From NCBI GenBank assembly GCA_902518985.1, contig CABYIF010000005.1, positions 1 through 50,752 of the forward strand: a stretch of 50,752 nt of DNA, given 5' to 3'. The position numbers were made by a program, and so were the translations under genes. Shown here piece after piece: positions 33,086 to 42,168 of the stretch; position 1 is the first letter of the stretch; the number at the start of each line of letters is the position of its first letter. The notes under the pieces are model-generated. The model saw only the letters and a list, made by a program, of their open reading frames with translations, had not been told where the DNA came from and ran no database searches. This DNA comes from an uncultured Alphaproteobacteria bacterium. Its GTDB lineage: Bacteria; Pseudomonadota; Alphaproteobacteria; HIMB59; GCA-002718135.

Positions 33086-33150
33086 TTTTGTTTGAAACAC
33101 TTTGAAATATTAGGTTAGTTGTTAAAATCGTTAAATTTATATATCTCTAA

Positions 33151-33174
33151 AAGTGCTGATTTCAGCACTTTTTA
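33151..33174 (+). terminator. Hairpin terminator between ftsZ and lpxC
   Basis: AAGTGCTG (33151-33158), loop ATTT, then CAGCACTT (33163-33170) form a perfect 8-bp stem running into T residues. It lies 65 nt after ftsZ and just before the lpxC ATG. It most likely ends the ftsZ transcript, leaving lpxC to a promoter in or before the hairpin. If transcription of lpxC starts upstream, the hairpin would instead sit in its leader. Confidence 0.65.
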
Positions 33175-33176
33175 CT

Positions 33177-34049
33177 ATGATTGACGTACACAACAAAAAC
33201 ATATTCCAACAAACAGTTACTAAGCCCATTCACGTTAGAGGTATCGGTCTTCATTCAGGAGTAAATGTTTCTATGAAACTTTTGCCTGCAGAAACAAACT
33301 TTGGAATTAAGTTCTATAGAACAGACTTAGATTCTAATAATGTAATTGATGCATATTGGTCAAATGTAAGCAGTACTCAACTTAGTACAAGTATTAGCAA
33401 TAAGTTTGGAATAAGTGTTTCAACAATTGAACATCTTATGAGTGCCTTATCTGGCCTTCATGTTGATAATTTAAAAATAGAGATCGATGGTCCTGAAGTT
33501 CCAATTATGGATGGCAGTTCAAAAGATTTTGTAGACTTGATTGAAAAAACACCACTTAAAATTCAGAATAAAAAAAGAAAAATAATTAAAATTAAAAAAA
33601 ATATTAAAGTTGTTAATGATGATAGTTCGGCAGAATTAAAGCCAAATAATCAGTTTTCAATCGATTTTGAAATTGATTTTCCAAGCTCAGTTATAAGTAA
33701 ACAATCCTGCCAGCTTCAATTAATAAATGGAAATTACAAATCAGATATAGCATCTGCGCGCACATTTGGATTTATGAAAGATGTAGATATTCTTAGATCA
33801 AACGGACTAGCTTTAGGGGGCTCTTTAGATAATGCTGTAGTTGTTGGAGATAATAAAATTTTGAATGAAGATGGACTTAGATTTAAGGACGAATTTGTTA
33901 GACATAAAATATTAGACTCCATTGGTGATTTGTATTTAGCAGGAGCGCCTATTCAAGGTTATTTCTATGGAAATAAATCAGGACATTATTTAAATAATTT
34001 ACTATTAAAGTCTCTATTTTCTGAAAAAAGTAATTACGAGTATATTTAA
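33177..34049 (+). CDS. lpxC: UDP-3-O-acyl-GlcNAc deacetylase LpxC
   Basis: 290 aa zinc deacetylase, the committed step of lipid A synthesis. N-terminal RGIGLHSGVNVSM, zinc ligands His86 (STIEHLMSAL) and His243 with Asp247 (HKILD), IMDGSSKDF in between, and the catalytic His in SGHYLNN. A longer reading from GTG at 33153 is possible, but those codons are the terminator hairpin, so ATG at 33177 is chosen. Slightly shorter than the usual 300-305 residues. The stop touches the convergent fumC stop with no spacer. Confidence 0.94.
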   Translation: MIDVHNKNIFQQTVTKPIHVRGIGLHSGVNVSMKLLPAETNFGIKFYRTDLDSNNVIDAYWSNVSSTQLSTSISNKFGISVSTIEHLMSALSGLHVDNLKIEIDGPEVPIMDGSSKDFVDLIEKTPLKIQNKKRKIIKIKKNIKVVNDDSSAELKPNNQFSIDFEIDFPSSVISKQSCQLQLINGNYKSDIASARTFGFMKDVDILRSNGLALGGSLDNAVVVGDNKILNEDGLRFKDEFVRHKILDSIGDLYLAGAPIQGYFYGNKSGHYLNNLLLKSLFSEKSNYEYI

Positions 34050-35435
34050 TTATATCATTTTTTTAGGATCAACAATATTATCAAACTCTTTATCACTAAC
34101 TAGGCCTAAACTTATCGCTGCTTCTTTTAATGTTAAGTTTTCTAAATATGCTTTTTTTGCTATTTTAGCAGCATTATCATATCCTATTTTATTATTTAAA
34201 GCAGTTACAAGCATCAAAGAATTTTTTAAATGATTTTCAATATTTCTTTTATTTGGCTTTAGACCTTTTAAACAATTTTTTCTGAAACTTTCGACTCCAT
34301 CACTGATTAAATTAATTGATTGAATAATATTATAAGCAATTACCGGTTTGTAAGCATTAAGTTGAAAGTGCCCACTTGACCCAGCAATATCAACTGTAGT
34401 ACTATTTCCAATTACTTGAGCACAAATCATGCTTAGAGCTTCAATTTGGGTAGGATTTATTTTACCCGGCATTATTGAAGATCCGGGTTCATTTGCTGGA
34501 ATTTCCAATTCACCAATACCTGATCTAGGGCCTGATGCTAAAAATCTTATGTCATTCAAAATTTTTATCAAAGCTATTGAAAGAACTTTTAAGCTATTAG
34601 AAAAATTAACTAATGAGTCATGAGATGAGATTGCTTCAAATTTATTAACACATGGTTTGTAGTTATTGTTTGTCATTTTATTCAAATATTTACAAAACGT
34701 TTTATCAAAGTTTTTTGGAGAATTTATTCCAGAACCAACAGCAGTTCCACCTTGTGCTAATAAATTTAATTCTTTTTTTGCAATTAATATTCTATCAAAG
34801 CATGATTTAACTTGTGAGTAGTAAGCTGAAAATTCATCGCCTAAGGTTATAGGAGTCGCATCTTGAGTGTGTGTTCTTCCAATTTTAATAATTTTAATAA
34901 ATTTCTTGTTCTTTTGTTTCAATTCCTTCAATAAACTCTTGAGATTAGGCAATAGTTTCTTAGAAACTAATTCATTAATAGCAACATGCATAATAGTAGG
35001 AAACGTATCATTAGATGACTGAGATAAATTAACATGATCATTTGGATGAACAGGTTTTTTACTTCCAATCTTTCCTTTTATTTTTTTTATAGCATAATTA
35101 CTGATAACTTCATTGGCATTCATATTTGTTTGCGTGCCAGAACCTGTTTGCCAGACTACTAATGGAAATTCATTAATTAATTTTAAATTTATTATTTGAT
35201 TACAAGCTTGAACTATTAGATTACCTATTTTTTTATCTAATATTCCAATTTGCACATTAGCTTGTGCGGCAGCTTTTTTCTGTTGTCCAATAGCAATTAT
35301 AAGTTCTTTAGGTATGATTTCGTTACTTATTTTAAAATTTTCTAGAGATCTTTGTGTTTGAGCTCCCCATAGTTTATCTTTATCAATTTTTTTTAAACCT
35401 AAGCTATCAAATTCTATTCTTTTTTTGTTAGTCAT
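34050..35435 (-). CDS. fumC: Class II fumarase FumC
   Basis: 461 aa iron-independent fumarate hydratase of the TCA cycle. The fumarase/aspartase signature GSSIMPGKINPTQIE is present, as are GSGTQTNMNANEVISN, SSNDTFPT and GRTHTQDATPITLG. Full length. GSGTQTNMN near residue 98 distinguishes fumarase from aspartase. It is convergent with lpxC at zero spacing and divergent from gpmA, sharing a 42-nt promoter gap. Confidence 0.95.
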   Translation of the reverse strand: MTNKKRIEFDSLGLKKIDKDKLWGAQTQRSLENFKISNEIIPKELIIAIGQQKKAAAQANVQIGILDKKIGNLIVQACNQIINLKLINEFPLVVWQTGSGTQTNMNANEVISNYAIKKIKGKIGSKKPVHPNDHVNLSQSSNDTFPTIMHVAINELVSKKLLPNLKSLLKELKQKNKKFIKIIKIGRTHTQDATPITLGDEFSAYYSQVKSCFDRILIAKKELNLLAQGGTAVGSGINSPKNFDKTFCKYLNKMTNNNYKPCVNKFEAISSHDSLVNFSNSLKVLSIALIKILNDIRFLASGPRSGIGELEIPANEPGSSIMPGKINPTQIEALSMICAQVIGNSTTVDIAGSSGHFQLNAYKPVIAYNIIQSINLISDGVESFRKNCLKGLKPNKRNIENHLKNSLMLVTALNNKIGYDNAAKIAKKAYLENLTLKEAAISLGLVSDKEFDNIVDPKKMI

Positions 35436-35477
35436 TATTTGTTAATGGTAATATATATAACATATTATATCACACAT

Positions 35478-36107
35478 ATGAATAAACTTATTTTGCTTAG
35501 ACATGGACAAAGTCAGTGGAATCTAGAGAACAAATTTACTGGATGGAAAGATGTTCCACTTACTGAAAAAGGTGTTGAAGAGGCAATCAACGCTGGTCGT
35601 TTAATAAAACAAAACAACATAATATTTGATAAAATTTTTAGCAGTGTATTACAGAGAGCAAATAAAACAGCTGAAATTGCTATAAAAGAAGCAGGTATGA
35701 CAGATTTATTTCAAAAAGATGAACTTATTTATGTTAGAAATGAAAGTTTAAATGAAAGAGATTATGGTGATTTAGTAGGTTTAAACAAATTAGAAACGTC
35801 AGAAAAATTTGGAAAGGATCAAGTGCAAATTTGGAGAAGATCTTACGATGTGCCTCCACCAGGAGGTGAAAGCCTAAAAGATGTCGTTGACCGAGTTTCG
35901 CCTTATTTTAGGAAAAATATAGAAACATTATTATTTGATAATAAAAATATATTGATAGCTGCTCACGGCAACTCATTGAGAGCAATAATGATAACAGTTG
36001 GATTGTACAAGCCTGAAGAAATTTCCTCAATTGAAATCCCAACAGGAAGACCATTGTGTTTAGAATATAAACAGAATAAGTTAATTAAGAACTATTATTT
36101 AAACTAA
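35478..36107 (+). CDS. gpmA: 2,3-bisphosphoglycerate-dependent phosphoglycerate mutase
   Basis: 209 aa glycolytic enzyme interconverting 3- and 2-phosphoglycerate. The phosphohistidine motif LLRHGQSQWN places His9; also TGWKDVPLTEKG, NERDYGDLVGLNK and the second active-site His in AAHGNSLRA. An upstream in-frame start at 35439 would add 13 residues (MLMVIYITYYITH) unlike the family, so ATG at 35478 is used. The short form (about 210 aa) is common in alphaproteobacteria. Its stop overlaps the sspB stop by 4 nt. Confidence 0.93.
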   Translation: MNKLILLRHGQSQWNLENKFTGWKDVPLTEKGVEEAINAGRLIKQNNIIFDKIFSSVLQRANKTAEIAIKEAGMTDLFQKDELIYVRNESLNERDYGDLVGLNKLETSEKFGKDQVQIWRRSYDVPPPGGESLKDVVDRVSPYFRKNIETLLFDNKNILIAAHGNSLRAIMITVGLYKPEEISSIEIPTGRPLCLEYKQNKLIKNYYLN

Positions 36108-36538
36108 TTTTTTTTATAATTAGAAAAATTTATTACGTTATCAGTTTTATTCTTTTTCTTATCTTTAAGTAGTTTTTCTTTTTTCTTTACAAAAATATTT
36201 TCATGAAGTTTTAAGCCAAAATTAGATGAAGGATCTGCGAAAGATATTATAGACTCAAAACTAATTTTTAAGTTTGTTTTAATATTTTCAAAAGAAAGAC
36301 TTATTGAAAAGCAATCTTTATCTATATTAATATTGCTATATTCATGTTGTAAAATTATTGTCATCTCATTTGGATATTTCTTTAATAGCCAATCAGGAAC
36401 AATATTTTTTTTATGATTAGTTACAAAAGTGATATAAAGTTGAATATTGCTGGATAAATTGTTTTTATTTATCTCTATTAATATATCCTTAAGAACATTT
36501 ATTATATTCTTATTTAAAATTTTTTGATAGTTTACCAT
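36104..36538 (-). CDS. sspB: SspB-like ClpXP adaptor, alpha type
   Basis: 144 aa. The fold signature of alphaproteobacterial SspB is clear: PDWLLKKYPNEMTIILQHEY, FSISLSFENIKTNLKISFE and SFADPSSNFGLKL. The C-terminal tail is charged and ends VINFSNYKKN, the position of the short ClpX-tethering motif in SspB proteins. It delivers tmRNA-tagged polypeptides to the ClpXP protease. The matching ssrA gene is 10 kb away in this window and encodes an AANDN-type tag, the part SspB recognises. Convergent overlap of 4 nt with gpmA. Confidence 0.9.
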   Translation of the reverse strand: MVNYQKILNKNIINVLKDILIEINKNNLSSNIQLYITFVTNHKKNIVPDWLLKKYPNEMTIILQHEYSNINIDKDCFSISLSFENIKTNLKISFESIISFADPSSNFGLKLHENIFVKKKEKLLKDKKKNKTDNVINFSNYKKN

Positions 36539-36617
36539 AATAATTAAATTTTAGTTAAATAGATATTATTTAATTAATTAAAAGAAATACATAATTTTAT
36601 TAATTATTAAATTTATT

Positions 36618-37226
36618 ATGGATAAAAATAATCAAAAAAATATACTCAATTACTTTGAAAAAAAATCAGATTATTATCAAAATATTAAAAATTCATTATT
36701 ATTTTCTTTGATTAAAAAAAAGGAATTAGATATATTTAAAAAAAATGTTCATATAATTTCCTCAGATACAGTAATTGACTTAGCTTCAGGATCTGGATTT
36801 TATATAAATGAAATAGCTAAACATAAGCCGAAGGAAATATGTGCAATTGATTTTTCACAAAAAATGTTAGACAAAATTAAATTAAAAAAAATAACAAAAA
36901 TTAATTCTAATATTGAAAAATTAAATTTAAATAAAAAATTTGATATTATTTTTTGTTTTGGATTGTTAGAATTTTGCTCAAATACAAATATTATTTTTCA
37001 AAAAATAAAAGATTTGTCAAAAAATAATTCAAAAATATATTTAATTTTCCCTAGAAATAATATTTTTGGGTTAATATATAGATTTTACCATTTAATAAAT
37101 GGTTTAAATATAAAATTAAAAAACTATAAAACTATTCAAAATGAATTGAATAAAAATAATCTAAAAATTATAAAAAAATATAATACATTTTTGTCTACTT
37201 TTGTTGTAATAAGAAAAAATGGATAA
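36618..37226 (+). CDS. Class I SAM-dependent methyltransferase (first)
   Basis: 202 aa. The SAM-binding motif I is VIDLASGSGFYINEIAK, followed by the acidic strand end CAIDFSQKML, and motif IV FDIIFCFGLLEF. The C-terminal part is rich in Lys and Asn and hydrophobic patches (IYRFYHLINGLNIKL). First gene of the surface-like block, preceded by a 79-nt AT-rich gap. It overlaps the second methyltransferase by 8 nt, so the two are made together. The methyl acceptor is unknown; a glycan or a lipid carrier is possible from context. Confidence 0.82.
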   Translation: MDKNNQKNILNYFEKKSDYYQNIKNSLLFSLIKKKELDIFKKNVHIISSDTVIDLASGSGFYINEIAKHKPKEICAIDFSQKMLDKIKLKKITKINSNIEKLNLNKKFDIIFCFGLLEFCSNTNIIFQKIKDLSKNNSKIYLIFPRNNIFGLIYRFYHLINGLNIKLKNYKTIQNELNKNNLKIIKKYNTFLSTFVVIRKNG

Positions 37227-37905
37227 TGGAATTGATAAGGAAAAAGACTTTTGGGATAACAAAATTATTCAATGGGAAAATGGAAGATATTTAAAAAAAA
37301 ATAATTCTTTTTTTGAAAAGTTATCTGATTATTTTAGTTCTTCATTAGTTTTTAGACGAGATAAATCTATAGAATTTTTAAAACAAATAAATATTGAAAA
37401 TAAAATAGTTTATGAATTAGGTTGCGGGTCTGGTTTTTTAGCAAAACAAATATTAGATCTTGGTGCAAGTAAGTATATCGGTTTAGATATATCTTCAGAG
37501 GCAATTTCTCGTGCAAATATGATTAATGCAGATTTAATTAGAGATAATAAATGCTTTTTTTATTGTGGTAGACAAAGTAATTTTAAGCAAATTGAATATG
37601 ATGTAATGTTCTCTTTGGGGTACATTGACTGGATATATGATAACGAAATTGTTGAATTAATTAATTTCACAAAAAAAGAAAAACCTTTTTTCCATTCCTT
37701 TTCTTCTTTAAATAAAAAAAGTATAAGCCAATTATTACATAAATTTTATGTATATCTATCATATAAAAGAAATAAAAAACTATCACCGATTTATAGATCT
37801 GATATTCAAATTAAAAATTTTTTTAAAAATGATAATTATATTAATTTTTATTCAAATAAAAAATTAAACTTTGGAAAATTCTTTGGAAATATTAAATTCA
37901 AATAA
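37219..37905 (+). CDS. Class I SAM-dependent methyltransferase (second)
   Basis: 228 aa. Motif I is VYELGCGSGFLAKQILDLGA, followed by YIGLDISSEAISRAN (ribose-binding acidic residue) and a motif IV region YDVMFSLGYIDWI. It is not a close copy of the upstream methyltransferase. Starts within the upstream gene (8-nt overlap) and overlaps the deacetylase frame by up to 35 nt. Substrate unknown. Confidence 0.82.
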   Translation: MDNGIDKEKDFWDNKIIQWENGRYLKKNNSFFEKLSDYFSSSLVFRRDKSIEFLKQINIENKIVYELGCGSGFLAKQILDLGASKYIGLDISSEAISRANMINADLIRDNKCFFYCGRQSNFKQIEYDVMFSLGYIDWIYDNEIVELINFTKKEKPFFHSFSSLNKKSISQLLHKFYVYLSYKRNKKLSPIYRSDIQIKNFFKNDNYINFYSNKKLNFGKFFGNIKFK

Positions 37906-38740
37906 ATTATTAAATATTTCTATCTGTGCCGATGATTATGGTTATAATTTTGAGGTAAATAGCTCAATTATAAAATTAATTAAAAAAAAAATTATTACAC
38001 ACACTTCTTGTATTATATATCAACAAAATAATTATATTGAAGGCTTTAATGAACTAAAAGATAGGGCAAAAGATGTAAATATTGGTTTACATTTATTATT
38101 TATAAATGATGAAAATAATAATAATTACGAATTAAATAATTATAAAAATACGTTTAGAAAATATTTAATTAGATCTCATTTGAGTTACATTGATAAAAAT
38201 AAAATTATAAGATTAATTAATAATCAATTAGATTATTTTGAAAAATTTTTTTCTTTTCAGCCAAAATTTATTGATAGCCATATGCATATTCATCAATTTC
38301 CAAAAATATCAAATATTCTCTTAAATATATTAATAAAAAGATATAGTTCTAGTGATTTAAATAAAATATGGATAAGAAACACTCAAAATTATAATATAAA
38401 AAAAAATAATATAAAATCAAATGTACTCTCTTACTATGGAAAAAATTTTAAAAAAAAATTAATCAATTTTAATATTAAAACTAACAAAAATTTTATTGGT
38501 TGTTACGAATTTAAAGATAATTTTAAAATTAAAATATTTTATGAAAGAATTTTAAAAAATATAGTCAATGGAACACTTCTTATGTCTCACCCAGGTTTTT
38601 ATAATAGTTTAAATAAGCATACAGATGATATTTATAAATTCAGACAGTTAGAATATAATTTTTTAAGTAGTTCTGAATTTAAAAAATTATTAGTTTCAAA
38701 CAATATAGTAATCAATAGTTCAAACAATATTTTACTTTAG
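37871..38740 (+). CDS. YdjC/ChbG-like carbohydrate deacetylase
   Basis: Up to 289 aa. Metal-binding pattern of the YdjC/HpnK family: SICADDYGYN (Asp pair), NIGLHLLF (His) and DSHMHIHQFPKI (two His). MSHPGFYN lies near the C-terminus. Family members remove acetyl groups from amino sugars or lipid-linked sugars. No ATG precedes the conserved core. TTG at 37871 or TTG at 37883 are the candidate starts, both inside the upstream methyltransferase, so translation is probably coupled. The 3' end overlaps the convergent glycosyltransferase by 9 nt. Confidence 0.82.
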   Translation: MENSLEILNSNKLLNISICADDYGYNFEVNSSIIKLIKKKIITHTSCIIYQQNNYIEGFNELKDRAKDVNIGLHLLFINDENNNNYELNNYKNTFRKYLIRSHLSYIDKNKIIRLINNQLDYFEKFFSFQPKFIDSHMHIHQFPKISNILLNILIKRYSSSDLNKIWIRNTQNYNIKKNNIKSNVLSYYGKNFKKKLINFNIKTNKNFIGCYEFKDNFKIKIFYERILKNIVNGTLLMSHPGFYNSLNKHTDDIYKFRQLEYNFLSSSEFKKLLVSNNIVINSSNNILL

Positions 38741-39805
38741 TAAATCATTATCGAAATAATCAATAGAGTTAATAATTTTTTTATTAATTTTGAGATTTTT
38801 TTTAAATAAATTATAACTTTTTAACATTATTTTAATATCTTCATTTAAATTTCCACTAGTTAAAATTCCAAAATTTTCATTTTTAACAATTGAAGAATTT
38901 ATATATTGCTCAGCATGATTATTTATTGGCATTAATATCATTGGTATTTCAAGATTTATACAGTCAGCTATTGCACTATAACCTGAGTTAATTATCGCAA
39001 TATCACATTTTTTTAATATTTTAAAATTATCAAATTCTTTATAAAAATATTTATGATTTGTATAATCTTTTGATCCTAATTTATATTTATAGTTTATTAA
39101 ATAAAAATTATATTTATCCAAATTTATTTTTGAAAAAAAAACTTTTGTTTTAAATGATGACCCACTTAACATTACACATATATTTTTAATTTCTGATGAT
39201 TCTACTTTTATGAAATTATTTTTAAATCTAGAAATAGGTGGGAGAAAAAAAATTTTTTTATTATTTTTATTATTTTTTTTTAAATCATTAATTGATATAA
39301 CAGGACTCCATATTTTTTTATAAACAAATTTTGAAATCAAATAATCAAACAATTCTATTAGAAAAAATTGTGGGTATATATTGAGTGGTTTTTTCTTAAA
39401 TCTAAAAAAATATCTAATTATTAAATTTGAATTATTTAAAGCTACACTATTTCTTTTTTTAAAATCTTTTCCGGGGAAAAAATATATTGAGTCCGATATA
39501 ATAAGATCAGCATTTACTTTTTTAATAACATTATTGATATTTGTTGAATTTATTTGAACTATCTTAATTATATTTATCAAATTTAAAATAAGTTTAAAAA
39601 TACTTAGTTTGCCATTTTTTTTATCATAGTCAATTTGTTTTAGCGGTATAATTTTATAGTTATTGTATTTAAAATAATCTTTTCCATTACCTGATGTTAG
39701 TATTGTGATTTCAAAATTTTTAGAAATTAACCAGTCTATTAAAACTTTACATCTGGTCGAATTGCCTAACCCCAATCCATTAATCAATATAACTGCATTT
39801 TTCAT
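38732..39805 (-). CDS. MurG-like (GT28) glycosyltransferase
   Basis: 357 aa. An N-terminal glycine-rich loop GLGLGNSTRC resembles the nucleotide-sugar transferase GT28/GT-B fold. The C-terminal donor-site pattern is INSGYSAIADCINLEIPMIL followed by MPINNHAEQYINS, as in MurG and UDP-sugar transferases. It is not murG itself, which lies at 25092. Ten nt downstream of the large membrane protein on the same strand, so they form a pair. Likely role: adding a sugar in surface glycan or lipid-linked sugar assembly. Donor and acceptor unknown. Confidence 0.75.
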   Translation of the reverse strand: MKNAVILINGLGLGNSTRCKVLIDWLISKNFEITILTSGNGKDYFKYNNYKIIPLKQIDYDKKNGKLSIFKLILNLINIIKIVQINSTNINNVIKKVNADLIISDSIYFFPGKDFKKRNSVALNNSNLIIRYFFRFKKKPLNIYPQFFLIELFDYLISKFVYKKIWSPVISINDLKKNNKNNKKIFFLPPISRFKNNFIKVESSEIKNICVMLSGSSFKTKVFFSKINLDKYNFYLINYKYKLGSKDYTNHKYFYKEFDNFKILKKCDIAIINSGYSAIADCINLEIPMILMPINNHAEQYINSSIVKNENFGILTSGNLNEDIKIMLKSYNLFKKNLKINKKIINSIDYFDNDLLK

Positions 39806-39815
39806 ATATTTGAAA

Positions 39816-42074
39816 TTAGTCTATTTTTAAATCAATCACGACAGTATTTTTATCGTCCATTTCAAGCCACTCAATATTATTATTTATGTTTTCAAATATA
39901 ACTCTAATATTAAACTTAATGTTTTTATCAAATTCTAATGGTATGACTATATCAAATGGAGATTTTAAGAGTGAGGGATCATCACCAAATTTAATATCTT
40001 TATATTCTGCAAATTGAAGAATTTCATCAGTTTTCTTGTTTATTAATTGAATTTTAATATTATTAAAATTATACCCTGCTAAATTTCCACCAATATTTAC
40101 GTTATTTCTTAATTGAAAAGAAAATATTCTAAAATATATTTCTGATTTATTATCAATTAGGTTAATTCCTAGATGCAGCGGTATATTTACGATCTCTTGA
40201 TCTAAATTTAAGCCAGGTTTATACGTTTCATTAAGTAAAATTTTTGCTAAGTAAAATTTATTATCATTTTGTTCTATATGGTAGAGGGTATTGACCTCTT
40301 TATCATTTAAAATTTTAAAAGTATTAATTTCATTTATGTTTGGAACATAATCGTTTGATAAATTATTGTAACAAGGATAGTCATTGAAATATTTAAACAA
40401 AATAAAGTTATTGAATTGCTTTGTTTCAACAATTTTTTTATTTTTTAATATGCTTATTTCAGAAGTTGATAATTTTTTTTCTTTATTAAATTTAAATTCA
40501 GAAATATCTAAAAATAAATAACAATAATTATTTTTATGTAAGCTAAAATAGCTATCTCTAATGTTCTTATCTTCATTTAAAGTATAATCTATGGTTAAAT
40601 TAGGAGGAAAAATATTTTTATTTTCAATGACAGAACCAACTAATACTTTTGAATATATTTCATCATCCGTTAGTTTAAGATTATTTATTAAAAGTTCTTT
40701 AATTGAGTTTTTAAAGTTATGATTGAACCTTGCAGAATAACTATCAGTTAAGTAGTCTAAAGCAAAAAGACTTTTTATAAATCCAAAAAAAATTATTAAT
40801 AAAAGAATAAATTTTTTAAATTTATAATTTTCATAAATCGATACCAATGCATAAGAAACTAAAATTGATAGAATTGGTGCAACAACTATAAAATATCTTC
40901 TATCTAATCCTATCTCCAGTTTTTTATAAAATAATAAATATCCAACCGAAGTTATTAAAATAAGAATAAATAAAAAATGAATTATGTAGGAATTCTTTTT
41001 CCAATATTTATTAAAGAAATTTGAATTTGGATTTTTTAAATACAACCAATATGAAAATAAAATTAGAAATACTGATGGAAAAGAAATATTAAAATAAATC
41101 CATCCCTCTGTATAAGTAAATAACAATCTAATTTTTTTTGCAACTTTCGAGAGATATTTTTTATATGTATTATAAAATTTTCCTAAGTATTTTTTTTGAA
41201 AGTCCTGTAAATAAAAAATACTTTTAAAATTATTATCAATAGTTAAATTTTGAATATTTTTATTAATATTATCTTTAGAAATATTAGTATTTTCATTTTC
41301 AACAAAAATTGTTATTTTCTCTTTGTTTAATATATTTTCTTCAAAATTTGAATTTCCATAATCATACTTTTCTAAATTTTTCTTTTTAAAATAATATATT
41401 GAATGGGAAAAGAGCAAGATAAAAATTATTGTAAAACTAAATAAAATTTTTAAAAAATCTTTAAATTTATTTGATGAGTTTTTGATTACATAAAAATATC
41501 CACAAATAATAGGAAGTATATAAGTAGAATGAAATTGAAATGCTATTAATCCAAATAGAGTAAATAATATTATATATGTATTTTTTATCTTAATTATATT
41601 TAATAGTACAAAACTATATGCCAGTATCATAAAACCAAATCCAAATGACGGGTTCCATAATCTGAATAATAATTCAAATAATAGTGAAGAAGAAAATATT
41701 AAAAATAAAGTTATAAGAGCAATTTTAAAATCAAATATTTTGTAAACCACCAAACCAAGAAAAAATAAGCTAATAATGTTAAATGAAAGTGAAAATAAAA
41801 ATATATATTGTATTTTTTGTGTAATAAGTTGAATAGTAAAAATATAATAATATAAAAATCCTCCAATACTTCTGTGTCCATTTAGATGATTTAGTTCTGG
41901 GCCATATAATTGAAAATTGTCTAACAGATTATAAGATCTAATTAAATCTCTATCACCAAATTGAAAATACCAAAAATTTTCGTACAAAAGTAAGTATGAT
42001 GTAACAAGTAAAATTAATAAGATAAAAATTATACCAAAAGTAAAATTTTCAATATTTTTTTTTACAGGGACCAT
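39816..42074 (-). CDS. Large polytopic membrane protein, GT-C/GT39-like
   Basis: 752 aa. About 11-13 membrane helices lie in the first 450 residues, starting at residues 14-33. A first extracytoplasmic loop contains FGDRDLIRSYN, the kind of acidic loop that holds the catalytic Asp in GT-C transferases using polyprenyl-phosphate sugars. RLWNPSFGFG and FQFHSTYILPI fit the same family. Residues 450-752 form a large soluble extracytoplasmic region with no motif I recognise. Best reading: a lipid-linked sugar transferase acting outside the inner membrane. A polymerase or flippase-like role cannot be excluded. Confidence 0.6.
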   Translation of the reverse strand: MVPVKKNIENFTFGIIFILLILLVTSYLLLYENFWYFQFGDRDLIRSYNLLDNFQLYGPELNHLNGHRSIGGFLYYYIFTIQLITQKIQYIFLFSLSFNIISLFFLGLVVYKIFDFKIALITLFLIFSSSLLFELLFRLWNPSFGFGFMILAYSFVLLNIIKIKNTYIILFTLFGLIAFQFHSTYILPIICGYFYVIKNSSNKFKDFLKILFSFTIIFILLFSHSIYYFKKKNLEKYDYGNSNFEENILNKEKITIFVENENTNISKDNINKNIQNLTIDNNFKSIFYLQDFQKKYLGKFYNTYKKYLSKVAKKIRLLFTYTEGWIYFNISFPSVFLILFSYWLYLKNPNSNFFNKYWKKNSYIIHFLFILILITSVGYLLFYKKLEIGLDRRYFIVVAPILSILVSYALVSIYENYKFKKFILLLIIFFGFIKSLFALDYLTDSYSARFNHNFKNSIKELLINNLKLTDDEIYSKVLVGSVIENKNIFPPNLTIDYTLNEDKNIRDSYFSLHKNNYCYLFLDISEFKFNKEKKLSTSEISILKNKKIVETKQFNNFILFKYFNDYPCYNNLSNDYVPNINEINTFKILNDKEVNTLYHIEQNDNKFYLAKILLNETYKPGLNLDQEIVNIPLHLGINLIDNKSEIYFRIFSFQLRNNVNIGGNLAGYNFNNIKIQLINKKTDEILQFAEYKDIKFGDDPSLLKSPFDIVIPLEFDKNIKFNIRVIFENINNNIEWLEMDDKNTVVIDLKID

Positions 42075-42168
42075 TAATTTTTAATGTTTATTAGCAGAAT
42101 TTAATAAAATTTGATAAGAATTTATTTATTTCATAAAATAGTTAATTAAATTCTTGTATATATATCAA

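Noticed and set aside
33153-33176. GTG start at 33153 for lpxC (8 extra residues)
   Set aside because: Those bases form the perfect terminator-like hairpin, and the added residues do not match LpxC N-termini.
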